Program-made: the position numbers and the translations under genes
In this document: piece after piece, positions 1 through 6,249 of the stretch
Layout: the number at the start of each line of letters is the position of its first letter
Position numbering within the stretch: position 1 is the stretch's first letter
Source of the DNA: Nitrospina sp.
GTDB lineage: Bacteria > Nitrospinota > Nitrospinia > Nitrospinales > Nitrospinaceae
DNA length: 20,960 nucleotides
NCBI GenBank assembly: GCA_004357365.1
Contig: SMVT01000173.1
Location: 1-20,960, forward strand
Direction: 5' to 3'
The notes under the pieces: generated by a model
Databases searched by the model: none
What the model was told of the DNA's origin: nothing
Seen by the model: the letters and a program-made list of their open reading frames with translations, nothing else

Positions 1-39
1 CTTGTCGGCCTGCACTTCGGGTAGAACATTTGCCATCAT
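1..39 (-). CDS. N-terminus of an unidentified protein (partial, runs off the left edge)
   Basis: Only the first 12-13 codons are in the window, reading M(M)ANVLPEVQADK. Two consecutive ATG codons (39-37 and 36-34) can serve as start. Minus-strand GGGAGGTGA directly upstream is an excellent Shine-Dalgarno site, and its spacing favours the second ATG. A sigma-70-like promoter lies about 50 nt further up. There is too little protein to recognise a family. The start is divergent from the membrane protein gene at 208. The ribosome-binding site and promoter make it likely to be a real gene; its function is unknown. Confidence 0.6.
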   Translation of the reverse strand, partial: MMANVLPEVQADK

Positions 40-85
40 TCACCTCCCGGTAAAGGGCGATCCGGAGAACCTTTCCTTTACTCCT

Positions 86-114
86 AATATAGGTTTGGAG
101 GGCTGATTCTTCAA
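86..114 (-). promoter_or_regulatory. Candidate sigma-70 promoter for the gene leaving the left edge
   Basis: Reading the minus strand, TTGAAG (114-109) is followed by a 17-nt spacer and TATATT (91-86). This gives a transcript start near position 79 and a leader of about 40 nt before the strong Shine-Dalgarno site. The -35 box matches consensus at 4 of 6 positions and the -10 box at 5 of 6, with ideal spacing. It is identified by eye only. Confidence 0.5.
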
Positions 115-207
115 CGGGATTGGAAGGGCGGGGTGCTTTTCAGGGTCTACCGGAATGGGCGGGGTTATGATAGTATTTTATGATTAAGATTCGATTTGAA
201 AGGGATT

Positions 208-654
208 ATGGAAGAAGCACCGCATGAATTAGGAGACACCGTGGACCATTGGGTGGGCCGGTTTTCCTTATGGGGGTCCATTCTGCTGTCGACCCTCGTC
301 ACGGTGATTTATTGTCTGGGCAATCCTCCCGACTCCGAAGAGGTGCAGAGGATGCGCACGTTTTTTCGGGAAAACGTGATGGAGGTCACGCAATTCATCA
401 GACTGCCTCTGCAAGAAATGGAACAATTCGCCTCCCGGCAGCCCCATCCTTTTTACAAATCCTATTTGCGGGCTTCGGTAAACGAGAAGCGGGAGATCAA
501 CGCGCAAATCCATAATTCCGTTGATTACCGGCCGGCCCAATACTGGTTCAATACCGTTTTTCTCTGGTTAATGTGTTTTGCGACCGTCTGGTTTCTGGGT
601 CTCATAGTCCAGGGGGTGGTGAACCTGGTGCGCCAGAAACCCGGTTTAAAATAA
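208..654 (+). CDS. Two-segment inner-membrane protein of unknown function
   Basis: This 148-residue protein belongs to no family I recognise. A hydrophobic segment at about residues 19-38 (FSLWGSILLSTLVTVIYCLG) and a second at about 112-137 flank a charged central domain of roughly 70 residues. That central part could be a periplasmic or cytoplasmic helical loop. I chose ATG 208 because AAAGGG sits just upstream; an in-frame TTG at 196 would add four residues. The next gene begins 26 nt downstream on the same strand, so the two may be co-transcribed. The ordered hydrophobicity and a reading frame kept open for its full length support a real gene. Confidence 0.7.
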   Translation: MEEAPHELGDTVDHWVGRFSLWGSILLSTLVTVIYCLGNPPDSEEVQRMRTFFRENVMEVTQFIRLPLQEMEQFASRQPHPFYKSYLRASVNEKREINAQIHNSVDYRPAQYWFNTVFLWLMCFATVWFLGLIVQGVVNLVRQKPGLK

Positions 655-680
655 CCTTTACTCATTTACTGCGAGTTTTC

Positions 681-1487
681 ATGACCGTCGATCAAATACG
701 GCTTTCGATTTTCCTGGGCGTGCTGGGGGCGATGCTCGTTCTTGAAAGCCTGATTCCGCGACACGCTACCGTCGACTCCAAACCCCGGCGGCTGGCGATC
801 AATTTTTCCCTCACCGGTATCAATGTGCTTCTGATCCGGGGGTTGCTGGGGGGCGCGGCGGTGGGCACCGCCCATTTCGCCGGGCAACACGGCTGGGGCC
901 TGCTCAATTATCTCCAATGGCCGGCGGCAGTGGAAATGGCCGCCGGGATCATTTTTCTCGACCTGATGATTTATCTCCAGCACGTGGTGGTTCACATGAT
1001 CCCGTTTTTCTGGCGGTTCCACCGGGTGCATCACTCCGATCTGGACTTGGACGTGTCCACCGGGTTCCGCTTTCATCCGGTGGAGATTCTGGGTTCGATG
1101 ATTTACAAAATGGGAGTGATTGCGGCGATCGGGCCCTCGGTGTTGACGGTGGTGGTGTTCGAGGCGGTTCTCAGCAGTATGGCGCTGTTCACGCATTCCA
1201 ATATCAAACTGCCGTTGGGACTCGACCGCGCCCTGCGGTGGCTGTTCGTGACGCCGGATATGCACCGGGTTCACCATTCCGTGGAAGTGGACGAGACCAA
1301 TTCCAATTACGGGTTCAACCTTTCGCTGTGGGACCGTTTTCTGGGGACTTATAACGCGGACGCCCGCAAACCCCAGCCGGAGATCGTCATCGGCCTGTCC
1401 CAATACCGCGCCCCGGAACAGGTATCCTTGGTTAAGCTGGTGATGATGCCCCTGCACCGCACCGGTCAGGCGCCTCCCGCCCCCTGA
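681..1487 (+). CDS. Fatty acid hydroxylase / sterol desaturase family membrane protein
   Basis: This 268-residue membrane protein carries the histidine clusters of the fatty acid hydroxylase superfamily. They are H101-x3-H105 (HVVVH), H114-R-V-H117-H118 (HRVHH) and H195-R-V-H198-H199 (HRVHH), preceded by an FHP turn. In the family these bind a di-iron centre that uses O2 to hydroxylate or desaturate lipids at the membrane face. The substrate cannot be told from sequence. Hydrophobic segments lie near residues 7-22, 40-62, 83-100 and 145-170. I chose ATG 681 because the longer open frame starting at 573 would overlap the preceding gene by 82 nt. Only a weak GCGAG precedes the start, which fits coupling to the upstream gene 26 nt away. 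Family assignment is confident; the reaction is not. Confidence 0.88.
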   Translation: MTVDQIRLSIFLGVLGAMLVLESLIPRHATVDSKPRRLAINFSLTGINVLLIRGLLGGAAVGTAHFAGQHGWGLLNYLQWPAAVEMAAGIIFLDLMIYLQHVVVHMIPFFWRFHRVHHSDLDLDVSTGFRFHPVEILGSMIYKMGVIAAIGPSVLTVVVFEAVLSSMALFTHSNIKLPLGLDRALRWLFVTPDMHRVHHSVEVDETNSNYGFNLSLWDRFLGTYNADARKPQPEIVIGLSQYRAPEQVSLVKLVMMPLHRTGQAPPAP

Positions 1488-1520
1488 CAAAAAGACCTTT
1501 ACATAACGCTGGACTTAAAA

Positions 1521-1655
1521 TATTCCTCCCCTTACTAAGGGGAGGATACAGGTGGGGTTGGTTATGATGGGATTGTTAAATAATCCCAAAAGCAAGGAAA
1601 GGGTTATCATAACCTCCCCTGTATCCCCTCCTTGGTAAGGAGGGGAGTATGAATA
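1521..1655. repeat. Nested palindromic repeat, MITE-like (about 135 bp)
   Basis: The left arm (1521-1568) and right arm (1605-1655) are imperfect inverted repeats. Both begin TATTC when read inward, followed by CTCCCCT(CC)TTAC-AAGG and then GATACAGG and GGTTATGAT. Each arm holds its own small palindrome (CCCCTTACTAAGGGG on the left, CCCCTCCTTGGTAAGGAGGGG-like on the right). The loop holds a third one (GGGATT 1569-1574 with AATCCC 1582-1587). No transposase is present. The form fits a non-autonomous, transposase-mobilised element or a dispersed intergenic palindrome of the CCTCCTTA-TAAGGAGG type. The single-stranded form would fold into one long hairpin with side arms. Confidence 0.8.
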
Positions 1656-1728
1656 CCTCCATTTCCCTGGTGCAGGCCTGCGCTCAGGATTTTTCCCCAG
1701 CCCATCCAAAGATTGATAGAATATCCCA

Positions 1729-1938
1729 ATGTCTGTGAGGTATTACTGGATCAGTTTCCTGGTCGTCCTGGTTTTGACCGTACTCATCACCTGGGTCCAG
1801 CAGACCCGGACGCGCAAGGAGTTTTTCATGATCATGCTCAAGGTGACCCTGGGGCTGGTCGGCGTGGGTTTCGGCCTGGTCGGCCTGTCCAAACTGCTAG
1901 TGGCCCTGGGGATCTCGAAAGCTGGTTTTATTTTCTGA
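1729..1938 (+). CDS. Small two-helix membrane protein, unknown
   Basis: This 69-residue protein is almost entirely hydrophobic. Helices at about residues 5-24 and 37-60 are separated by a basic, polar turn (QQTRTRKEF). The positive turn predicts a cytoplasmic loop with both ends outside. No Shine-Dalgarno site is obvious before ATG 1729. A second two-helix membrane protein starts 45 nt after its stop on the same strand, so the two may act together. I recognise no family. The helix-turn-helix topology argues against a chance open frame. Confidence 0.6.
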   Translation: MSVRYYWISFLVVLVLTVLITWVQQTRTRKEFFMIMLKVTLGLVGVGFGLVGLSKLLVALGISKAGFIF

Positions 1939-1983
1939 ATTCCGGCCGCGGGCGGGCCGGGGCCGGGTTTAAAGGTGAGGACG

Positions 1984-2193
1984 ATGGAATTTTCGCCTTC
2001 CATGTTCGTGATGATGTTTCTGGCTTTCGGCTTCATTTCCTATTTCATGGGGATGATGATCCACTCTGCGTGGATGTATGAGGATCATCCGAAAATGAAA
2101 CGCAACAGCCGGGGAGCCTGGATCCTGTGCATGGTGGCGGGGACGGGGGTTACGGGATGGCTGTTCGCCTACGGGTATTACGTCAATTTCTAA
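1984..2193 (+). CDS. Small two-helix membrane protein, unknown
   Basis: This 69-residue protein has hydrophobic helices at about residues 5-27 (Met/Phe-rich) and 46-66, joined by a charged loop (YEDHPKMKRNSRG). The start is ATG 1984. AAAGGTGAGG ending 3 nt before it is a strong ribosome-binding site and would overlap the alternative GTG at 1975, which rules that codon out. It follows another mini membrane protein of identical length and topology and probably shares its transcript. A short perfect hairpin follows the stop. Family and function are unknown. Confidence 0.7.
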   Translation: MEFSPSMFVMMFLAFGFISYFMGMMIHSAWMYEDHPKMKRNSRGAWILCMVAGTGVTGWLFAYGYYVNF

Positions 2194-2199
2194 GGGCGC

Positions 2200-2214
2200 C
2201 CAGCGTGACGCTGG
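2200..2214 (+). other. Short perfect hairpin after the mini membrane protein gene
   Basis: CCAGCG (2200-2205), loop TGA and CGCTGG (2209-2214) form a 6-bp GC-rich stem that begins 7 nt after the stop codon. No U-run follows, so it is not a standard intrinsic terminator. It could stabilise an mRNA 3' end. Confidence 0.35.
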
Positions 2215-2274
2215 ACCCAGGTTTGCAGAGGCGTTAACGCACGATCCAAAAGTTACTTTCGCCAATCGGGGTTT

Positions 2275-2300
2275 AAAAATTACCTGCGGCGGTTCGCCGC
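2275..2300 (-). terminator. Weak intrinsic terminator candidate
   Basis: On the minus strand, a 6-bp GCGGCG/CGCCGC stem with a 3-nt loop directly follows the TAA stop of the gene ending at 2301. After the gap AGGTA comes a run of five T residues (2279-2275). The spacing between stem and U-run is longer than ideal, so termination efficiency is uncertain. Confidence 0.4.
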
Positions 2301-2651
2301 TTAGCCTGCCAGAATGTCGATGACCCGCTGACAATCGCTTTTGTAGGACAGAATGTCGGACTTCTCATGGTCGTCGAGGTCGTCCCCGGAATGTTCCTCA
2401 AGCAGTTCAATGGCGTCGTTGAGGCCGCCGGCGGCGATGTCCAGTTCGTATTCCGCCAGGGCGTAGATGGAGGGGTTGTTTCTCAATTTGTCGTAGACCC
2501 GGGTATACCGGGTTTTATAGTCCATGACCTCCTTTATTTTGGATTCGGAAAGAGAGTTCTTCAATTCCATATTGATGTCCGAAATGGCGTCATTCAAGGC
2601 CATTTTGATGGTTTCGATGTCTTTCGCATTGATCGATGCGAGGGATTTCAT
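2301..2651 (-). CDS. Small soluble helical protein, unknown
   Basis: This 116-residue, acidic, helix-rich cytoplasmic protein has no signal peptide or membrane segment. Heptad-like runs (ALNDAISDINMELKNSL, ESKIKEVMDYKTRYTRVYDKLRNN) suggest a helical bundle or coiled coil. The C-terminal half is very acidic (EEHSGDDLDDHEKSD). I chose ATG 2651 because AGGAAGGA on the minus strand ends 6 nt before it. Another ATG at 2657 has no room between itself and that site, and the longest open frame would start at 2687. A weak terminator follows its stop. hsp20 lies upstream on the same strand but is separated by a strong terminator, so it is likely transcribed independently. No family is recognised. Confidence 0.75.
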   Translation of the reverse strand: MKSLASINAKDIETIKMALNDAISDINMELKNSLSESKIKEVMDYKTRYTRVYDKLRNNPSIYALAEYELDIAAGGLNDAIELLEEHSGDDLDDHEKSDILSYKSDCQRVIDILAG

Positions 2652-2758
2652 GGTCATTCCTTCCTGGATAAAACTGCGTCTGGTCATTCCCGTCCGGTAT
2701 TGACGCGAAAATACCGGGGTACGTTTCCTGGAACGAATTTATTATATACCAGAAACCC

Positions 2759-2794
2759 AAAAAAAGAACCCGCGTTTCCGAAGAAACGCGGGTT
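2759..2794 (-). terminator. Strong intrinsic terminator of hsp20 with UUCG tetraloop
   Basis: On the minus strand a perfect 12-bp stem, AACCCGCGTTTC, is closed by loop TTCG and its complement GAAACGCGGGTT (2794-2767). It is followed by C and seven T residues (2765-2759). The C(UUCG)G tetraloop is unusually stable in RNA. The element lies 13 nt after the hsp20 stop. Confidence 0.92.
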
Positions 2795-2807
2795 GATTTT
2801 TCGGAGG

Positions 2808-3251
2808 TTAGGAGGAAACTTCGATATTCACCACTTTCGGTTTGGCTTCCTCCTTCTTGGGAAGAACTACCGTCAGGACACCGCTGTCCAGCTTGGCGGA
2901 GATGTGGTCCTGATCGACACCTTCGCCGATCCGGAACGACCGCTCAAAGCTTCTGCGGCTGAATTCCCGCATCCGGTAATACTTCTCTTTCTTCTCCTGG
3001 GATTCCTCGACCTGGCCTTTCAGAGTCATCCGGCCTTCTTTGATCTCAAGGTCGATATCTTTTTCCGTCATGCCGGGAACCTCGGCAATCAGGGTGTAGT
3101 TGTCGTCGTTTTCAACGATGTTGACTTTCAGGGCATCGCCGAAACTACGCTGGCCTTCAAACGGAGCCCGCGGCCAGAAATCGTTGAACAAGCGATCGGT
3201 GTCAAAAAACCGATCCAAATAGGTTTTGGGTTCATATCTAACAAGATTCAT
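2808..3251 (-). CDS. hsp20: Hsp20 / alpha-crystallin family small heat-shock protein
   Basis: This 147-residue ATP-independent holdase chaperone binds unfolding proteins in large oligomers in the cytoplasm. The N-terminal arm holds Phe/Trp-rich motifs (DRFFDTDRLFNDFW). The alpha-crystallin domain spans about residues 40-135, ending in the family signature G-V-L-T-V-V-L-P-K. The C-terminal tail has a V-x-I-x-V motif (VNIEV) that can dock into neighbouring subunits. Length is normal for the family. ATG 3251 has AGGAGA 7 nt upstream. A near-perfect TTGACA-N17-TATATA promoter lies 75 nt above the start and a strong terminator follows, so the gene is a monocistronic unit. No CIRCE-type inverted repeat is visible. 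Confidence 0.96.
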   Translation of the reverse strand: MNLVRYEPKTYLDRFFDTDRLFNDFWPRAPFEGQRSFGDALKVNIVENDDNYTLIAEVPGMTEKDIDLEIKEGRMTLKGQVEESQEKKEKYYRMREFSRRSFERSFRIGEGVDQDHISAKLDSGVLTVVLPKKEEAKPKVVNIEVSS

Positions 3252-3325
3252 AATGATTCTCCTGGAATAAGTTCTAAGGTGATAGAAATTCCAGTTCGGT
3301 ACCGAACCATCGTTTTCCTGATCTA

Positions 3326-3354
3326 TATATAAAATCGGGAGAGGGGTATGTCAA
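3326..3354 (-). promoter_or_regulatory. Near-consensus promoter of hsp20
   Basis: On the minus strand TTGACA (3354-3349), a 17-nt spacer and TATATA (3331-3326) form a near-ideal sigma-70 promoter. The transcript would start near 3319 and carry a leader of about 68 nt. The -35 is part of CTTGACA and a C-rich stretch (CCCCTCTCCCGAT) follows. This faintly recalls sigma-32 promoters (CTTGAA / CCCCAT), but the spacing is too short for a clear call. Confidence 0.75.
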
Positions 3355-3375
3355 GGCAGGGGATAAAAAGCCGGC

Positions 3376-3462
3376 TCAAACGGGAACTTCCTTGATCTGG
3401 ACTTCGATCTTGAGTGGCTCGGTACCGCTGTCCTTAAAAATGGTCCAACAAAGGGGTGCGGG
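3376..3462 (-). pseudogene. C-terminal remnant of an unidentified gene
   Basis: On the minus strand an open stretch of 28 codons ends at a TGA (3378-3376). It contains FKDSGTEPLKIEVQIKEVPV, a composition and charge pattern typical of genuine coding sequence. A TGA stop interrupts the frame just upstream (3465-3463) and there is no start codon or ribosome-binding site. I interpret it as the tail of a minus-strand gene whose 5' part was lost by insertion or deletion. Its family is unknown. It may also be chance, given the short length. Confidence 0.35.
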
Positions 3463-3515
3463 TCAACAGGCAGAAACTCTAACTTGAAATATGGTACAAC
3501 TTAGTGGGCCAGGTC
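3440..3515 (+). repeat. Imperfect direct repeat pair
   Basis: Two 25-nt copies (3440-3464 and 3491-3515) start ATGGTCCAAC and ATGGTACAAC and end GGGTC and AGGTC, spaced 51 bp apart. Roughly three quarters of the positions match. They lie in the non-coding stretch 3355-3583, which otherwise holds only the gene remnant described separately and no recognisable gene. Confidence 0.4.
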
Positions 3516-3583
3516 CGTTCGTGAATGAAAACCTGTGCTCCACTTGATTCTCTCATTCTGGCTGGAAGGGAAGCCATTCTCTC

Positions 3584-5209
3584 ATGTCATTGCGTCGATT
3601 ATCACGCATCGGGTTCATTGCCCTATTCGTGTTCGCCGCAGGTATTGCGGACGCCTCATCCTTACCTTCGAAATTAGGAAAAATAGAATTCCCGACCTCG
3701 GGTTCCAGGGAGGTGCAACGGCATTTTCTCAGGGGCGTCGCCGCGCTACACTCGTTCTGGTATGAGGAAGGCTTGGAGGCGTTTCGCCAGTCCACTAAAG
3801 TTGATCCTCATTTCGTCATGGGCTATTGGGGTGAGGCCATGGCCCACAACCATCCTCTCTGGGAGCAGCAAGACACCCAAGCGGCCAAGGAGGCACTGGC
3901 GAAAGTCAAGGACATCACCCAGGTGACCGCCAGGGAACGGGCCTATCTCGATGCCGTCAAGCTCCTCTACGGCAAGGGTGATAAACGATCACGTGATGAG
4001 GCCTACTCCCATGCGATGGAGAAGGTCCACCGCGACTACCCAGAGGATTTGGAAGCCGCGTGCTTTTATGCCCTGTCCCTGCTTGGCGTCGCCCGAAACT
4101 CTGATAATAAATTTCGCCTTCAGGTCCAGGCGGGCGCGATAGGGCTGGATGTATTCCGCCAGAACCCCGATCACCCCTGTGCGGCCCACTATACCATTCA
4201 TGCTTTCGATCACCCGGACCTGGCGATTCTTGCGTTGCCTGCGGCCCGCCGCTATGCGCAGATCGCCCCCGCCTCGCACCATGCGCAGCATATGCCTGCG
4301 CATATCTTCGTTCAGTTGGGTCTCTGGCCGGAGGCTGCGGCCGCCAACGAGGCCGGTTGGCGAAACTCGGTGGCCTGGGTGGAGCGCGAGCATTTGTCTA
4401 AAGGCCAGCGCGGCTACCATAGCTTGCAGTGGCTCCATTATGTATATCTCCAACAGGGACGCTACGAAAAAGCAGACGAGGTTTTCCAACTCAAACTAAA
4501 GGACATGATCGACGCAAGTATCGATGCGCAGGCTCAAGATTCAAAAACCATTCGCCGGGTTGGAAAGTACTATGAACGGATGGCAGGGGCCATGGTGTTT
4601 GAAAGGGAACGTTGGGAATTGGCCGCGACCCTCAAGGAACCCCCCGGATGGGAACCCAAAAGCTACGCTCAGGCTGTCCTCACCTTTGTTCGCGGCTTTG
4701 CAGCGGCGATGCTGGGACGGGCTGACGCCGATCGCCACCTCGCCGATCTGAACGCAATCCGCAGCCAGGGCTTTGCCAAGAATTATTTCAAGCGCCCCGA
4801 GCGGCTGGATATCTGGGACCTGGAGATACAGGCAGCCATCCGGGTATCGAACAAGGATTATGAAGAAGCGATTGCATTGATGAAAAAAGCCACGGCCATC
4901 GAAGAGAAGCTTCCTGCCCCCTCCGGACCGCCCCGCCTTATCAAACCCACTTATGAATTGTTTGGCGAGATTCTCCTCCGCGCCGGCAAGCCGCAGGAAG
5001 CGGCGCAACAATTCGCCACTTCCCTTTTGCGTCATCCGAATCGAGCGCGGTCTCTGTTGGGCGCGGCGCGTGCCGCCGCTGACAACGGCGACCGGGAAGA
5101 GGCCGTTGAGTGGTATTCGAAGCTTCTTGCCGTCTGGACGCAGGCCGATCCGACCTTGCCGGAGTTGCAGGAGGCAAGGAGGTATTTGAAAAAAGAAAGT
5201 ACGCCGTAA
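3584..5209 (+). CDS. Exported tetratricopeptide-repeat protein
   Basis: This 541-residue protein has a Sec signal peptide at residues 1-25 (basic SLRRLSR, hydrophobic core GFIALFVFAAG, cleavage after ADA). TPR-like helical hairpins follow. One lies near residues 50-85 (ALHSFWYEEGLEAFRQSTKV) and further ones near 290-320 (YLQQGRYEKADEVFQLK) and 450-540. The middle has conserved-looking His-rich motifs HYTIHAFDHPDLA and HHAQHMPAHIFVQLGLW. These recur in a family of bacterial exported TPR proteins of unknown role, and clustered histidines could bind metal. It probably acts in the periplasm as a protein-interaction scaffold. No clear Shine-Dalgarno site precedes ATG 3584. Base composition is similar to the chromosomal genes, unlike the AT-rich pair downstream. 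Confidence 0.88.
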   Translation: MSLRRLSRIGFIALFVFAAGIADASSLPSKLGKIEFPTSGSREVQRHFLRGVAALHSFWYEEGLEAFRQSTKVDPHFVMGYWGEAMAHNHPLWEQQDTQAAKEALAKVKDITQVTARERAYLDAVKLLYGKGDKRSRDEAYSHAMEKVHRDYPEDLEAACFYALSLLGVARNSDNKFRLQVQAGAIGLDVFRQNPDHPCAAHYTIHAFDHPDLAILALPAARRYAQIAPASHHAQHMPAHIFVQLGLWPEAAAANEAGWRNSVAWVEREHLSKGQRGYHSLQWLHYVYLQQGRYEKADEVFQLKLKDMIDASIDAQAQDSKTIRRVGKYYERMAGAMVFERERWELAATLKEPPGWEPKSYAQAVLTFVRGFAAAMLGRADADRHLADLNAIRSQGFAKNYFKRPERLDIWDLEIQAAIRVSNKDYEEAIALMKKATAIEEKLPAPSGPPRLIKPTYELFGEILLRAGKPQEAAQQFATSLLRHPNRARSLLGAARAAADNGDREEAVEWYSKLLAVWTQADPTLPELQEARRYLKKESTP

Positions 5210-5295
5210 AATGGGTATGGATCACAGGCCCAAATCCTAACATAAACTCTGGACCCGTTTTCGGGGGGCAGGTCATGAACACTTTTTAAAATTAA

Positions 5296-6249
5296 ATGGA
5301 AATTTATCAAGAAATTATAAAAGCTGAAAAACAAATAAGAAAATACATTCGCAAAACGCCATTAGAATTCTCCCCGTTTTTCAGCAAGCTGGGTCATTGC
5401 AATGTTTACCTGAAGCTTGAATCCGAACAGCTTACAGGATCATTTAAGATTCGAGGTGCATTCAATAAACTTCTTTCTTGCCAGGATGAATTCAAAAAAG
5501 GATTTATCACTGCATCCACGGGGAATCATGGGAAGGCCGTTGCGTATGTTTCCAGAATGCTAAATATAAAAGGCATGGTTTATGTTCCAAAAAAAGTTTT
5601 AAAAACAAAACTGGAGGCCATGAAATACTATAAAATCAATATTAAAAATTATGATGGAACAAGCGGAGAAACTGAAATTCATGCCCGTAAAATAGCTGAA
5701 AAAAAAGGGATTCCCTTTATCTCTCCCTACAATGATAACGATATTGTGGCGGGCCAAGGTACTGTAGGGTATGAAATATGGGAAGAACTTCCTGATGTCG
5801 ATATTGTTTTGGCTTGTATTGGTGGCGGGGGTTTGATTTCGGGGATTGCCGGCTACTTGAAACATAAAAACAGAAAAATAAAGATTGTGGGTTGTGAACC
5901 CAGGAATTCATGCGCGATGTCCGCTTCCATTAAAGCCGGGAAAGTAATCGAGGTTGATCATAAACCAACGCTTTCGGACGGTTCTGCCGGTGGTGTGGAG
6001 CCGGATTCCATTACATTCGAATTTTGCAAAAAGTATGTTGATGACTATGTCCAGGTTTCAGAAAAGGAAATTAAGAAGGGGATGGCATTAATGATAGAAA
6101 AGCATCATAAAATCATTGAAGGAGCTGCCGCTGTCCCTATTGCTTCATTAATAAAGAAAAAGAGTTTATTTGCCAATTTGAATGTTGTGGTGGTTTTGTC
6201 CGGCTCAGGTGTAGGTATGGATACGATTAGAAAAGTGGTTAGGAAATGA
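5296..6249 (+). CDS. Threonine-dehydratase-like PLP enzyme (EutB-like)
   Basis: This 317-residue fold-type II PLP enzyme is of the serine/threonine dehydratase group. The Schiff-base lysine is K51 in SFKIRG, and the substrate loop is STGNHG. The phosphate-binding glycine loop GGGGL starts at residue 176. The ring-nitrogen residue is the serine of SGSG at 302. It lacks the C-terminal ACT domain of biosynthetic IlvA, so it is catabolic or specialised. The motif SDGSAGGVEPDSITF and a partner cyclodeaminase overlapping by ATGA resemble EutB of ectoine/hydroxyectoine use. I see no doeA, doeB or ectoine transporter here. A SbnA-type role (diaminopropionate synthesis) is less likely by sequence. Codon use is strikingly AT-rich, and no good Shine-Dalgarno site precedes the start. 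This suggests recent transfer with loss of upstream DNA. Confidence 0.85.
   Translation: MEIYQEIIKAEKQIRKYIRKTPLEFSPFFSKLGHCNVYLKLESEQLTGSFKIRGAFNKLLSCQDEFKKGFITASTGNHGKAVAYVSRMLNIKGMVYVPKKVLKTKLEAMKYYKINIKNYDGTSGETEIHARKIAEKKGIPFISPYNDNDIVAGQGTVGYEIWEELPDVDIVLACIGGGGLISGIAGYLKHKNRKIKIVGCEPRNSCAMSASIKAGKVIEVDHKPTLSDGSAGGVEPDSITFEFCKKYVDDYVQVSEKEIKKGMALMIEKHHKIIEGAAAVPIASLIKKKSLFANLNVVVVLSGSGVGMDTIRKVVRK

Noticed and set aside
666..1490. Long minus-strand open frame (274 codons) opposite the fatty acid hydroxylase gene
   Set aside because: The protein is low-complexity in His, Gln and Arg with no recognisable domain. The opposite strand carries the clear HxxxH/HRVHH motifs.
1515..1709. 64-codon minus-strand frame inside the palindromic repeat
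   Set aside because: It is made of the inverted repeat itself and has no gene-like features.
2367..3332. 321-codon plus-strand open frame across the small helical protein gene and hsp20
   Set aside because: It is a shadow of two minus-strand genes, each with its own ribosome-binding site. It reads through a strong terminator and is composed of Phe/Gly-rich filler.
3504..3510. GTGGGCC match to the 3' end of the tRNA at 7769, as a possible attachment-site repeat
   Set aside because: Only 7-8 bp match, expected by chance. No integrase gene is present between the two sites.
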